Part shown: positions 10,856 through 22,968 of the stretch, piece after piece
Layout of the letters: every line of letters starts with the position of its first letter
Position numbering within the stretch: position 1 is the stretch's first letter
Assembly: GCA_037349105.1 (NCBI GenBank)
Contig: JAYJMM010000105.1
Coordinates: 2,790,001-2,854,000, forward strand
Length of the DNA stretch: 64,000 nucleotides
Direction of reading: 5' to 3'
Origin: Limnomonas spitsbergensis
Taxonomy: Eukaryota > Chlorophyta > Chlorophyceae > Chlamydomonadales
Translations under genes and position numbers: made by a program
The notes under the pieces: generated by a model
Database searches by the model: none
What the model was told of the DNA's origin: nothing
The model's input: only the letters and a program-made list of their open reading frames with translations

Positions 10856-11399
10856 TAGCTCCTGACTGGCGGGCCTGGCAGGCAGGCAGGACCTAGGTGT
10901 GCATGAGCGTGTGTGCAGGCATGCCTCAGTCCAGCTCAAGAGATTGACACCTCCCACACTGCGTTGCAGCGGCCGCCCCCCGCCTTCGGATGCCTGGCAG
11001 GCAGGAACCAGGTGGTCGAGTGTGTGCGTCGGCATGCCTCAGTCCAGCTGGGGCGCTGATATGAACACCTCAATACACCAGTATCTCTGCGTCTCATGCA
11101 TTGCGTTGCACCAGGAGCCCTCTGCCTCATCCCAATGCTCCGAGCCCGGTCCAGGAGATGAAGACACCACCACCGCCGCAGCTGCTGCTTTTGCTGTGCA
11201 CTGTTGCGGTGTCCCAGCCGCCCAGGCCTCAGTGACATGTTCACGCGTGAGGCTGTCATATGGTCCTTAACAGGGCCCCAGTAATGTCCTCCTAGGATAT
11301 GGCTGGTTGCGGCTGACTGGGGGGTTGCTGCTCCCTGGACAGTTGCTGCTGGTCACCCGTCAGGCTGGCTACTGAAGCGGAGCAGCAGCTGGGGCCTCC

Positions 11400-11760
11400 T
11401 ACACTGGCGGGAGGAATAGGTGGAAGGGCCAGGTCAGCGGTCGGATCCAAGGGACTGCGATGCTGGAGTAGGGATGAGGAGCTGAGAGGAGGAGGAGGGA
11501 GGAGGAGCTGGGAGGAATAGGGAGGGGTGCTGGGAGGAGAAGTGAGGAGGAGCCGAGAGGAGGAGAAGGAAATAGGAGCCGACAAGAGGATTAAGGAGGA
11601 GGCTGTTGGAGGTGTTGGGAGGAGGAGATGGGAGAAGGGCAGCTGGGCAAAGTAGAAGGGCCGAAGAGTAGAGAGCAGGAGCAGGGAAGAGGAGCTGGGA
11701 GGAGGAAGTGAGAGTAGGAGGCGAAAGGAGCTTGGTGAAGGAGCTTGGAAAAGGTCCATA
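11400..11760. repeat. Purine-rich GGAGGAG tract
   Basis: About 360 bases of almost pure purine on the plus strand (repeated GGAGGAG, GAGCTGGGAGGAG). The strand asymmetry could support triplex or slipped structures, but the only direct observation is composition. The minus-strand open frame rich in Ser/Pro/Leu is a by-product. Confidence 0.7.
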
Positions 11761-12269
11761 TTTAACAGTTGTGCAGCCAGGAAGAATGTTGAAAGTCCAT
11801 AGGCAGAGAAGTTTCAGGTGCTGGTGGGAGAGGATGAGGCATCAGGGCGAAGGCAAGGCGCATGGCTGCAGACAGGTTTTGTGCCACACGGCACCACTGC
11901 CACACCATGCACCATGACGGGAACGAAACCAGGCCGCAGCAAGGGATCCAAGAGATGGCCCGGGTTCTGAGCACTGAACGGGAACGCCAGGGAAAAGAGG
12001 CAAGGCGGCCACACCGCCGTCAAACAGATACCACCCAGAGCCCAGCAGGGAAAACACATTCAGGAGGTGCACCCACCACAGCAGGGCGGAAACAAAGGTC
12101 TGGCATCATCCAGGCGGTGAACGCACTACTGATGGCATCTCCGCCGAGTAACAGGGAGGAGCCCAAGATAGGAGACAGCCCCTGGGACTGCGAGGCTGGC
12201 AGCAGGCAGCAGATTGTCTCGTCCAACAGGGACAGTCACGCGCCACTACAGGCACATCCAGACAGCCTG

Positions 12270-13022
12270 TGCCATGTAGACTGTCTGCGCCATGCAGGCT
12301 ATTTAAGCCATGCGGGCTGCTTGAGCCATGCGGGCCTTTTGAGCCATACAGGCCGCTTGAGCCATGCGTGTTTGAGCCATGCAGGCTGCTTGAACCATGC
12401 AGGCTGCTTGAGCCATGCAGGCTGCTTGAGCCATGCAGGCCGCTGGAGCCATGAGGCCGTTGAGCCATGCAGGCTGCTTGAGCCATGCAGGCCGCTTGAG
12501 CCATGCAGGCTGCTTGAGCCATGCAGGCTGCCGGAGCCATGCAGGCTGCCGGAGCCATGCACGCTGCTTGAGCCATGCAGGCTGCTTGAGCCATGCAGGC
12601 TGCTTGAGCCATGCAGGCTGCTTGAGCCATGCAGCTGCTGGAGCCATGCAGGCTACCGGAGCCATGCAGGCTGCTTGAGCCATGCAGGCTGCTGGAGCCA
12701 TGCAGGCTGCTTGAGCCATGCAGGCCGTTGAGCCATGCAGGCTGCTGGAGCCATGCAGGCCGCTGGAGCCATGCAGGCCGCTGCAGCCATGCATGCTGCT
12801 TGAGCCATGCATGCTGCTTGAGCCATGCAGGCTGCTTGAGCCATGCAGGCTGCTTGAGCCATGCAGGCTGCTTGAGCCATGCAGGCTGCTTGAGCCATGC
12901 AGGCTGCTTGAGCCATGCAGCTGCTGGAGCCATGCAGGCTGCTTGAGCCATGCAGGCTGCTTGAGCCATGCAGGATGCTTGAGCCATGCAGGCTGCTTGA
13001 GCCATGCAGGCTGCCTGAGCCT
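12270..13022. repeat. 18-bp minisatellite (about 42 copies)
   Basis: Head-to-tail copies of GAGCCATGCAGGCTGCTT with a few variants (GCCGCTG for GCTGCTT, and occasional shortened units such as GAGCCATGCAGCTGCTG). Because 18 is a multiple of three, five of the six frames stay open for hundreds of codons; the sixth is closed by TGA at TTGAGC. These frames are not supported as genes. The array starts the run of three different minisatellites that ends at 16.1 kb. Confidence 0.95.
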
Positions 13023-13469
13023 GAGCATGCCAGAGGTGCTGTGCAGATCTCCAGATATGCTCAAAATCCGGGACCGTAATGCTGCCGAGCCTGCTTCAAA
13101 CTGCTGGGTAACAGTATCACGTCCACCTTGCATGTGCAGGCGATACGCCGCTCCGACAGACCATCAGGAGCGGCGCAACCTCCCAAGGGCTGGAGGGCAG
13201 ATTGGCCACGGCACACCAGGCGCGGGATAACCTCCCAATGGAATAATTTGCCGCACACGGTAGCTGCCAGGGCTGCTTTGGGCTGCCAAGATCAACGAGA
13301 GCTACTCCGACGTCAGCTAGGCCCCTTTCCACATTCAGGGCTGGGCTTGGGCTTCCAGGCCAGCCGCGCCGGCGCTAGGGCACGCTGTGGGCCCTCCTCT
13401 GACATGGCACAGGGAGATTGCCAGCCATCTGGAGATTATCTGGAGATTACCACATGCTGCATCGTTGTG

Positions 13470-13917
13470 TCAGGCTTGCCAGCCGCTGTGTCAGGCATGC
13501 CAGCCGCTGTGCCAGGCATGCCAACTGCTGTGTCAGGCATGCCAGCTGTTGTGCCAGGCATGCCAGCCGCTGTGCCAGGCATGCCAGCCGCTGTGGCAGG
13601 CATGCCAGCCGCTGTGGCAGGCATGCCAGCCGCTGTGCCAGGCATGCCAGCCGCAGTGCCAGGCATGCCAGCCGCTGTGACAGGCATGCCAGCCGCTGTG
13701 ACAGGCATGCCAGCCGCTGTGACAGGCATGCCAGCCGCTGTGCCAGGCATGCCAGCCGCTGTGGCAGGCATGCCAGCCGCTGTGCCAGGCATGCCAGCCG
13801 CAGTGCCAGGCATGCCAGCCGCTGTGACAGGCATGCCAGCTGTTGTACCAGGCATGCCAGCTGTTGTACCAGGCATGCCAGCTGTTGTGTCAGGCATGCC
13901 AGCCGCTGTGCCAGGCA
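13470..13917. repeat. 21-bp minisatellite (about 21 copies)
   Basis: Unit made of GCCAGGCATGCCAG followed by CCGCTGT, with CCAACTG, CTGTTGT, CCGCAGT and GTGGCAGG variants. It lies between the 18-bp and 31-bp arrays and shares the word GCATGCC with both neighbours. No gene is supported; the open frames reflect the unit length. Confidence 0.95.
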
Positions 13918-13944
13918 AAGGACCAGCCATGGGCACCGCTGCCC

Positions 13945-16098
13945 ATACCCAGGGCCAGCCATGCCACCACTGTCCACACCCAGGGCCAGCCATGCCACCG
14001 CTGTCCACACCCAGGGCCAGCCATGTCACCGCTGTCCACACCCAGGGCCAGCCATGCCACCGCTGTCCACACAAAGGGCCAGCCATGCCACCGCTATCCA
14101 CACCCAGGGTCAGCCAAGCCACCACTGTCCACACCCAGGGCCAGCCATGCTACCGCTGTCCACACCCAGGGCCAGCCATGCCACAACTGTCCACACCCAG
14201 GGCGAGCCATGCTACCGCTGTCCACACCCAGGGCCAGCCATGCCACGGCTGTCCACACCCAGGGCCAGCCATGCCACCACTGTCCACACCCAGGGCCAGC
14301 CATGCCACCGCTGTCCACACCCAGGGCCAGCCATGCCACCGCTGTCCACACCCAGGGCCAGCCATGCCACCACTGTCCACACCCAGGGCCAGCCATGCCA
14401 CCGCTGTCCAAACCCAGGGCCAGCCATGCCACCGCTGTCCACACCCAGGGCCAGCCATGCCACCACTGTCCACACCCAGGGCCAGCCATGCCACCGCTGT
14501 CCACACCCAGGGCCAGCCATGCCACCGCTGTCCACACCCAGGGCCAGCCATGCCACCGCTGTCCACACCCGGGGCCAGCCATGCCACCGCTGTCCACACC
14601 CAGGGCCAGCCATGCCACCGCTGTCCACACCCAGGGCCAGCCATGCCACCGCTGTCCACACCCAGGGCCAGCCATGCCACCGCTGTCCACACCCAGGGCC
14701 AGCCATGCCACCGCTGTCCACACCCAGGGCCAGCCATGCCACCGCTGTCCACACCCAGGGCCAGCCATGCCACCGCTGTCCACACCCAGGGCCAGCCATG
14801 CCACCGCTGTCCACACCCAGGGCCAGCCATGCCACCACTGTCCACACCCAGGGCCAGCCATGCCACGGCTGTCCACACCCGGGGTCAGCCATGCCACCGC
14901 TGTCCACACCCAGGGCCAGCCATGCCACCGCTGTCCACACCCAGGGCCAGCCATGCCACCGCTGTCCACACCCAGGGCCAGCCATGCCACCGCTGTCCAC
15001 ACCCAGGGCCAGCCATGCCACCGCTGTCCACACCCAGGGCCAGCCATGCCACCGCTGTCCACTCCCAGGGCCGGCCATGCCACCGCTGTCCACACCCAGG
15101 GCCGGCCATGCCACCGCTGTCCACAACCAGGGCCAGCCATGCCACCGCTGTCCACACCCAGGGCAAGCCATGCCACCGCTGTCCACACCCAGGGCCAGCC
15201 ATGCCACCGCTGTCCACACCCAGGGCCAGCCATGCCACCGCTGTCCACACCCAGGGCCAGCCATGCCACCGCTGTCCACACCCAGGGCCAGCCATGCCAC
15301 CGCTGTCTACACCCAGGGCTAGCCATGCCACCACTGTCCACACCCAGGGCCAGCCATGCCACCGCTGTCCACACCCAGGGCCAGCCATGCCACCGCTGTC
15401 CACACCCAGGGCCAGCCATGCCACCACTGTCCACACCCAGGGCCAGCCATGCCACCGCTGTCCACACCCAGGGCCAGCCATGCCACCGCTGTCCACACCC
15501 AGGGCCAGCCATGCCACCGCTGTCCACACCCGGGGCCAGCCATGCCACCGCTGTCCACACCCAGGGCCAGCCATGCCACCGCTGTCCACACCCAGGGCCA
15601 GCCATGCCACCGCTGTCCACACCCAGGGACAGCCATGCCACCGCTGTCCACACCCAGGGCCAGCCATGCCACCGCTGTCCACACCCAGGGCCAGCCATGC
15701 CACCACTGTCCACACCCAGGGCCAGCCATGCTACGGCTGTCCACACCCAGGGCCAGCCATGCCACCGCTGTCCACACCCAGGGCCAGCCATGCCACCGCT
15801 GTCCACACTCAGGGCCAGCCATGCCACCACTGTCCACACCCAGGGCCGGCCATGCCACCGCTGTCCACACCCAGGGCCAGCCATGCCACCACTATCCACA
15901 CCCAGGGCCAGCCATGCCACCGCTGTCCACACCCAGGGCCAGCCATGCCACCGCTGTCCACACCCAGGGCCAGCCATGCCACCGCTGTCCACACCCAGGG
16001 CCGGCCATGCCACCGCTGTCCACACCCAGGGCCAGCCATGCCACCGCTGTCCACACCCAGGGCCAGCCATGCCACTGCTGTCCACACCCAGGGCCATG
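13945..16098. repeat. 31-bp minisatellite (about 69 copies)
   Basis: Highly homogeneous unit of CCACCGCTGTCCACACC followed by CAGGGCCAGCCATG. The unit is not a multiple of three and has no stop codon in any frame of either strand, so three copies form a 93-bp super-period and a 31-residue conceptual repeat in all six frames. This explains the very long overlapping open frames on both strands, including one above 1000 codons. Variants are mostly single substitutions (CAC for CCG, GGC for AGC). It ends 320 bases from the stop codon of the RS-rich gene. Confidence 0.97.
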
Positions 16099-16418
16099 CT
16101 GATATAAAAAAACACATATGCAGTCCAACATGGAGAGGCTGCCGGAGGGATGGTCCAGGCGCAGCTGATGCGGCTGCTTGCTGAGGGACCCTCCAGAATT
16201 GTTGTATTTAGCTGACGCCCCAGTGGCCCTTTATTACGCCTCCCTTGCACACCAGCCAATGAGAGCTGGCTGCTACTCACAGCTGGCATGACCAAGGGCC
16301 GCCCTGGGTCCCCAGGGAAGCCCCGCTCCCCCCTCTTTCTCGCCTGGCGGCTGCTTCCGAGCTCCACACATCCAGGAGGCACTCCGCTCTCTCCCACCCA
16401 CACCAGCAGATCAGACGC

Positions 16419-19400
16419 TTAGCGCGACGGCAGGAACAGGTATGGGTTAGGAGGAAGGTTGCCAATGGAGCTCAGCCAGTTTTGAGGTGGGGGGACTACA
16501 GGGCGGGCGCTCTGCGGGCCGTGCGGCAAAGCCCTGTGCCACTCCGGCACCGGCGGCGCGCGGGAGCGCACCCTCACCCGCACCTCCTCATCCTCCTCCT
16601 CCGGCGGCCGTGGGGCGGGCAGCTGCTGCCACCGCCTGAACTCTTTGCGCACAAACGCAATCGTGTCTTCGACCGCGACTAGGTCCAGAATATCGTCCGC
16701 GCTCTGCTGGTCGATATAGCCGCGGTCCACCATCTCCTTCAGCTGCGCCTCCGTTATTGGTGGCTCACTGGGCACAGCACCAGCGGCCTGCAGGCACCAG
16801 CAGAGGCAGCTTCAACTCCGCAAGACCTACTGAGCGACTACAAGCCCATGATAAAAGGGCGCATAACGGCATAATGGAACTGCGAAGAAAGCCCTCGTCA
16901 GCAGCGTATGGCCATGACATGACAAACAACCAAGACAGCAGCCGACAAATATAAGTGAGCCAGTTCAGGAGAAAGTGAACCAAGACAGCAGCCCACAAAT
17001 TGACTTGTTCAATTTCTCAAATCAAATGCAGGACACACAATCAAGACGGCAGCCCATGACATGACACTCATGACTCAACCAAGAAAGGAATCCATCAATA
17101 CGAGTGAGCCAGTTCAGGAGAAAGTGAACCAAAAAGGCAGCCCACAAACAGACTGGTTCAATGTCTCAAATCCAGAGCATGACACACAACCAAGACAGCA
17201 GCCCATAACATGACACCCAGACACACACCCCACACATCGCACATACACCAGCCCCCCACACATCACACATATAACAACTATCCAGCCCCTCACACATCAG
17301 CACATCACACATACACCCAGCCCCCCACACATCACTCATATACCTATCCAGCCCCTCACACATCAGCGCATCACACATACACCCAGCCCCCCACACATCA
17401 CACATATACCTGTCCAGCCCCTCACACATCAGCACATCACACATACACCCAGCCCCCCACACATCACTCATATACCTAGCCAGCCCCTCACACATCAGCA
17501 CATCACACATACACCCAGCCCCCCACACATCACTCATATACCTAGCCAGCCCCTCACACATCAGTACATCACACATACACCCAGCCCCCCACACATCACT
17601 CATATACCTATCCAGCCCCTCACACATCAGTACATCACACATACACCCAGCCCCCCACACATCACTCATATACCTATCCAGCCCCTCACACATCAGTACA
17701 TCACACATACACCCAGCACCCCACACATCACTCATATACCTATCCAGCCCCTCACACATCAGTACATCACACATACACCCAGCACCCCACACATCACTCA
17801 TATACCTATCCAGCCCCTCACACATCAGTACATCACACATACACCCAGCACCCCACACATCACTCATATACCCACTATCCAGCCTTCCGCACATCAGTAC
17901 ATCACACTCAAACCCCCACACATCACACACCTGGCGCTGCAAGGCCTCCTCCTCACGAACATCCTGATGGTGGCGAGGATGCAGCTGAGCTTCTCCGACC
18001 GCCGCCGCCTCAGCATACTGCCCGGAGCCTCCCTGAAAGGCCGGAGGCTCCAGCTCCAGCTCCCCCCTCTCCCTCGCCTGCCAATCTGTACGGAGCATCC
18101 TGTCCATGCCGCGCTGGCGGGCCCCGCCATCATCTTCGAGGTCATTCTCTGCCCGGTAGACAGCGCTGCTGTGGGTGCCAGCCCCGCCCTTAGCTTGTTC
18201 CAAGCTGCTCCAGGCAGCTCGCGGCTCTGCGGTGGGGAAGATATCGACACGGCCGCGGGCAGCGCCTCGAACCTCTGTGGCTGCATACTGCTCGCGCCTG
18301 TGAGCGACATCTAGTACAACTGGCTCAGCCTCGCGAGGGTGCCTGACGCCGGAACCAGCCATCTGCCGGGCGGGCCTGGCGTCCCTATCGGCTCCGAGCG
18401 CCGCAGCACCATGCTCCCTGGGCCGCTCTGACTCAGTCTCCTGCCGCTGTCGGCTAGCCCCTCTTTCCCCTGCAACGCGGATGCCCCTCCGGACACGCAC
18501 AGCTTCTCGCCACGCATCGGGGGAGCGGGAGCGGCCAGGAGGCTGGCCACGCCGGCCAGCACCATCAGTTGCGTGACGCAGCGGCGAGCGGGATCGCGAA
18601 GGGTACCGGATCCGAGGCGCATCATGACGCTCCCGCCCCCTGTCCATGCGCTGACGTGAACGGGATCTGGATCTGGAAGGCTCCCGCCTGCGAGCTGGGC
18701 TCAGGCTCTGGCTTGAGCGCCTGCAAGCTGGGCTTCGGCTCCGGCTTGAGTGCCTGCGAGCTGGGCTTCGGCTCCGGCTTGAGCGCCTGCGAGCTGGGCT
18801 TCGGCTCCGACTTGAGCGCCGCCGCGGTCTCGGATCCTGGGACCGCTGAGCTGTCATGGCTTCCTGTTTGTGCATGTCCCTGCTTCGCGCCGGGCTCCTG
18901 GGCTGCCTTAAACTAGGGTCTCGCCGATCCCCAGGGCCATCGTGCTTCACCAGGGCGTGTGGCCTTGGCTCCGGCTGCATGGCATTTAAAGGCTTCCTCC
19001 TCGAGTCTTCGTCCCAGGGCGCATCTTCGCCGGATGGGGATGAGGTGGCGTCAAGGACGGCAGGCACAGTGGCCAGCCGCGGGCCCGGCCCTGGCTCTGG
19101 CACCCTCAGCCTGCAGGTGGGCCCCAGTCCACGCTGGGGGGCAGGTCCAGGCCCAGGCCCAGGCCCACGCAGGGTGGCAGGCCCAGGCCTACGCGGAGGG
19201 GGAGACCCAGGCCTAGGCTCACGCAGGAGTGCAGGCCCAGGCCCATGAAAGGGGGTAAGCCCAGGCCCATGAAGGGGGGCAGGCCCAGGCCCACGCAGAG
19301 CGGCAGGCCCTGGCCCGCGCATATGCCCCAATGGCCGCTGATTCTGCTGACGCTCCAGATTTTGCCTCTCCTGCTCTTGATGTTCACGCTGCATTTGTAC

Positions 19401-20158
19401 CTGCCTTAGGAGAACATCAGGCGGCGGTAGCCCAGTGTGCATGTGCGGTATAAACACAGGCAGTCGCAAGGACGTAGGCACGCCTCCAGGCAGCCTCATC
19501 ATCATCTGTGAGCTGCCGGCAAGGAAGGCTGGCATTGCCAGCGGAGGTGCTTGCCCGTATGGTACAGCATGTGGCGCCGCTGCGTCAGGCCCGGCCCAAG
19601 ATCCTGTGTCTCGCTGGCTCATTGGCTGGCGCCGCTGCTTAGCATCCAGATCCCTGCATGCCAAGTCTCATTCAGAAAAATAATAGATGAGAGTTTCAAA
19701 AACAAGGGATTCACCAGCTCGGAAGTGCGAATGAAGATGAGGAAAAGCTGATTGGCAGTTCACTTTGAAGGTTCACATGGCCTGGTGGCAGAGGAGATCC
19801 ATGGTCTGGTGGGCCAGCCCCGAGGTTTATCATTCGCGCAGCTCCATATTTACCTGGCAGGATGGTATGGCTCACGCAGACCCTCGCCCTCAGCAGTCTG
19901 ACGTCGAGATTGCCCAGCAAACATTTTGGACGATATCCTCGTCGGGAGTGAGCGAGGACCAGGTTGACGGACCAAGTCTTCGTCAGCCTGTCTTATGGGA
20001 GGCTTCTTCCTTTCTTTTCTCAACTTGTTGATTCCACTCTTCAGCCCCAGATCCTTGTTTGGGGGGCCCTTTGTCTTGATGACGGGTGCCTTTCCTTTCG
20101 CTGGCTCTTTCGAGGATCCCAGAGGCGTATTAAGTCTTGACCACAAGTCATCCATCAT
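16419..20158 (-). CDS. RS-rich (Arg/Ser) nuclear protein
   Basis: Three exons with matching phases: 20158-19854 (ATG start MMDDLWSRLNTPLG, donor CCAG|GTAAAT), 19653-17931 and 16787-16419, giving about 798 aa. Seen: a Lys-rich N-terminus (GINKLRKERKKPP), a Gln/Glu-rich helix-like stretch, a long Gly-Pro-rich segment (about residues 210-305), then dense RSSRSRSPARR repeats (about 370-480), a charged region, and a C-terminal exon with the helical segment ITEAQLKEMVDRGYIDQQSA and VEDTIAFVRKEFRRWQQL, followed by a Glu/Asp-rich and Pro-rich end. RS repeats are typical of splicing-related proteins of nuclear speckles, but no RRM, cyclophilin or other SR-family domain is visible, so the exact family is not identified. 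Intron 2 (17930-16788) holds a 66-bp minisatellite starting at the donor and stays open in frame for about 255 codons. Confidence 0.75.
17225..17931. repeat. 66-bp minisatellite in RS gene intron 2
   Basis: About ten copies of a 66-bp unit containing ACCCAGCCCCCCACACATCA, CTCATATACCTATCCAGCCC and CTCACACATCAGTACATC on the plus strand. The most donor-proximal copy begins at the 5' splice site of exon 2 (minus strand CGCCAG|GTGTGTGATG). Read in the exon 2 frame it encodes a 22-residue Cys-rich unit (GAGCMCDVLMCEGLDRYM). Confidence 0.9.
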
Positions 20159-20439
20159 TGATGCACCAACAGAAGCGAAGGGGCTCGGCGTTCGGTCAGT
20201 GCTCGTAAGGCTTTCGATCTGACTGCCGTATCTCTCCCAGAGCTTGGCGTCAACCCCTGGGCGTCACCGTCTGCTATCTGCCTTGTTAAATATTGGTTAC
20301 TGCTACCAAAATATGCGCAGAGATAAATAGCTTAGTACCGCTTCTGTCGAAATGAAAAGCTTTCTGGGCACAAAGTGGGGTTCAGGGTGGTCCAGGGCAG
20401 GTTCGTGGGCTCAGGGGCACAACGGGGCGCAATTATTTT

Positions 20440-20530
20440 GGTGTTTCAATGACGCTACACCTCTGGGCCCTGCTTAAAAAGGCCCCCGCCGCGTCGGAGC
20501 CCAACTGTCCCAAGGGGAGGGGGGAAACTA
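20440..20530 (-). repeat. SINE-like family 2 copy (GGCCGAGCCT family)
   Basis: Reverse-oriented copy: TCAATGACGCTACACCTCTG, GGCCCTGCTTAAAAAGGC, then CCCAACTGTC. Same family as copies at 21477, 35300, 35530, 38980, 50345, 52080 and 62935. Confidence 0.55.
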
Positions 20531-21476
20531 AAGGCAAGAGGAGAAGAGAAAGAGAGGAAAACTAGTGCCCCCCCCCAAGGAAGGAAAGGCAGTCAAACTC
20601 TTTCCTGCTACCGGTACATCTGGATGCACATCACACTTTATAAGTCCTAGTGGACCCTCTATGTGAGAAACCCCTCACTTGGGGGATCAAATAATAAACA
20701 GCTTGGCAAAGAACGTGGCAGATTATGGTCCAGCTAAGCAGTCTACACTGAATTCTCATCTGGGATAATATGTCCCCTGCGGAGCTGACGGCACGGCATG
20801 AGCTCTGGCCCAAGTTCCAGTTTGCTAAGGAGATGAAGTTGAGGACGTGTTTCACGCGTGCTCGGCTATTTGTCGAGGTGTCTGCCGCATGAGTTTTTGC
20901 TTTCATTTGTCAGGTCTGTCTATGAGTATTTGATGGTATGACTACCTCATGATTAACATGATTTCGATCTCCGGTTTCCATATGTTTGTATCATCGTTCC
21001 CAAATTACAAATTCAACACTGATTACTCTCACTCATAGGAGTTTCACATCCTCATCTCAATGATTTATACACACATAACATTTCACACTTTTTCAACACT
21101 TTACTCACATAAGTTACGCGTCACACAGTTTCACACAGAATTTCCAGGTTAACACTTGAACACTCTTGTATACACTCTCAATTTTTCTAGGCGGTGTTCA
21201 ACCGAATTCTATTGCACCCACGTCATGTTTTATGGCTGGGGGTACTACAGGGTTCATTCCTACGCTACTGCTCGGTGGTTGTGTGTTGGTTGTTTGCCCA
21301 GAGAGGTCACTGGTTTTCGCTCGCTGTCCTAGTGTATTTAGTGCCTGTACCGGTTTACGGGCAGAAGTCCCATGCATCAAATGTGATGCCCCGCTGGACT
21401 CCACAAAAACTTCACATCTGGTTCTCATCAAAGAGTTTACACGATGCTCCAGGCATAGAGCTGCCTTTAAGTTAAT

Positions 21477-21605
21477 GAAGTTACACCTCTGGGCCCTGGA
21501 CGCCGACGCGGCCGAGCCTTTGCAGCATGGCCCAGTGGTGTAACGTCATTGACCTCTGGGCCCTGATTAAATTAAGCTCGGCCACGTCGGCAACCTTGAG
21601 GTCAG
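21477..21605 (+). repeat. SINE-like family 2, tail-to-head double copy
   Basis: A plus-oriented core (GACGCGGCCGAGCCTTTGCA then TGGCCCAGTGGTGTAACG) flanked on both sides by inverted ends (CACCTCTGGGCCCTG). TGGCCCAGTGG at 21528-21538 fits the tRNA A-box consensus TRGCNNAGYNGG, which suggests a tRNA-derived head. Confidence 0.6.
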
Positions 21606-22819
21606 GTAGAAAATTCAAGGGAGAAGGCAAAAGGGGAAAGAAAGGACAGCAAGTTCACCTTCCACACAACAAAAACAGCAACAAAAAGGCGATGCGGCCA
21701 CCCGTGGCACGTGCTTGCCCAAGGCTCTCTCCAGTACTCCAGCCTAATTCAAGCTACCTCTCTGTAACTCTGCCGCTGGTGCAGGTCCCTGAGCCCCCTC
21801 CTGCCCACCCGGCAACAACCCACCAGTCAAATTCACCAGAATGTTGGCTAGCGTTCAGCATAACAAAAAGCTGCATGACGACGACAACTACAAGTGCAAG
21901 GGCTGCAAAAAGTGCCAGTCTCGCTTTAAGCACCAAGAGGTGGTAAGAACTGGCACGTGTTTGTCATACTCAAACGTAGCGCCCATATTCTTGCACTTAA
22001 GGTCGATGTTGATGGGCACAATGTCAGTTGGGATTGATGCTGCTGAAACAGGGGCCTAGTATTGGCCTACTGCTTGGCCGGGCTTTGAATGACCTGACCT
22101 GGACCTTGAGTCTCCTCCCACCTGGCCCCGCATGAAATAAGGTGGGTCACCTGGACAAGATGCCTTTCTGATTGTCATGACTTAAACAATCTTTCAATTT
22201 TTAGGGAGTGTGGTAAAGTGGTCCAAGTAGTCGTGCTGCTGTCCTCTTTCACAGACTACCGGTAGCTGGGAAATCCCATCGCTGTGATGACCGCTGAGTC
22301 GGCATGATCCTCGGGGTACGGATCCTGTGCATTATTGAGTGTCCATGAGCTCGGCTGAGACAACCATCATAGAGGCTTATGTCTATGAATAACGAGGGCT
22401 GTGATACATGGGCGGCCTTCGTTGTCAACAAACTTCCTTTTCTCAAGTTGACTCGACATGATGCTCAGAAATTATGATGCCGATGTGCTTAATCGAAAAA
22501 ATAGACTCATCCCTTTCACATTCACACGGCCGGTTTATCAGTGAAGAGGATAAATCAGGTTGGAATTAACGAATCCCTGTTTGGCATGAGACCTAGTTTA
22601 CTTGGTACAAGAATTATTTAGTAAGCAACAGAGACTCCGGAGGACAAGATTGGGCTGCAGCACTGCTAAATACCCACTGCATTTAAGATGCAATAGGCTG
22701 CACAGGCCAAGGGAAGCAAACAAAAAATGAAAAACAAGCCAGATAAATTGCTCTCTGCAGCAGCCAAGTTTCACGAGCCACTTAGCCCGAGCGGTCCATG
22801 CAAATCACTGTTGAGCCCT

Positions 22820-22968
22820 TGGCGTGTCCCACACCCACAGTGGCTACCAGGATAAAAACAGAAGACACACGGGAAACCAGCATGCAAGAACTAGCATGTC
22901 CCAGATCCCCAGTGGCTACCAGGATTCAAAACAAAAGGAACATGGGAAACCAGCATGCAGGAGCCAAG
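22820..22968 (+). repeat. 72-bp direct duplication
   Basis: Two adjacent copies beginning GCGTGTCCCA/GCATGTCCCA, sharing CCCAGTGGCTACCAGGAT and GGGAAACCAGCATGCA. No gene spans it. Confidence 0.75.

Noticed and set aside
11292..11759. Ser/Pro/Leu-rich minus-strand frame
   Set aside because: It is the complement of a purine-rich low-complexity tract with no splice or domain evidence.
12106..13133. Overlapping frames of Ala/Gln/Met- or Leu/Pro/Cys-rich repeats on both strands
   Set aside because: They are produced by the 18-bp minisatellite; the flanking non-repeat parts of the frames are not protein-like.
13470..16098. CRISPR-like appearance of regularly spaced repeats
   Set aside because: Units are contiguous with no unique spacers, and the sequence is eukaryotic nuclear DNA.
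13128..16403. Very long open frames on both strands (up to about 1018 codons)
   Set aside because: They are the direct result of a 31-bp unit without stops and of the neighbouring 18- and 21-bp arrays; all six frames are open, there is no splice or domain support, and composition is that of the repeat.
20631..20906. 91-codon minus-strand frame
   Set aside because: Composition is weakly protein-like, but there is no domain, no flanking exon and no consistent splice sites.
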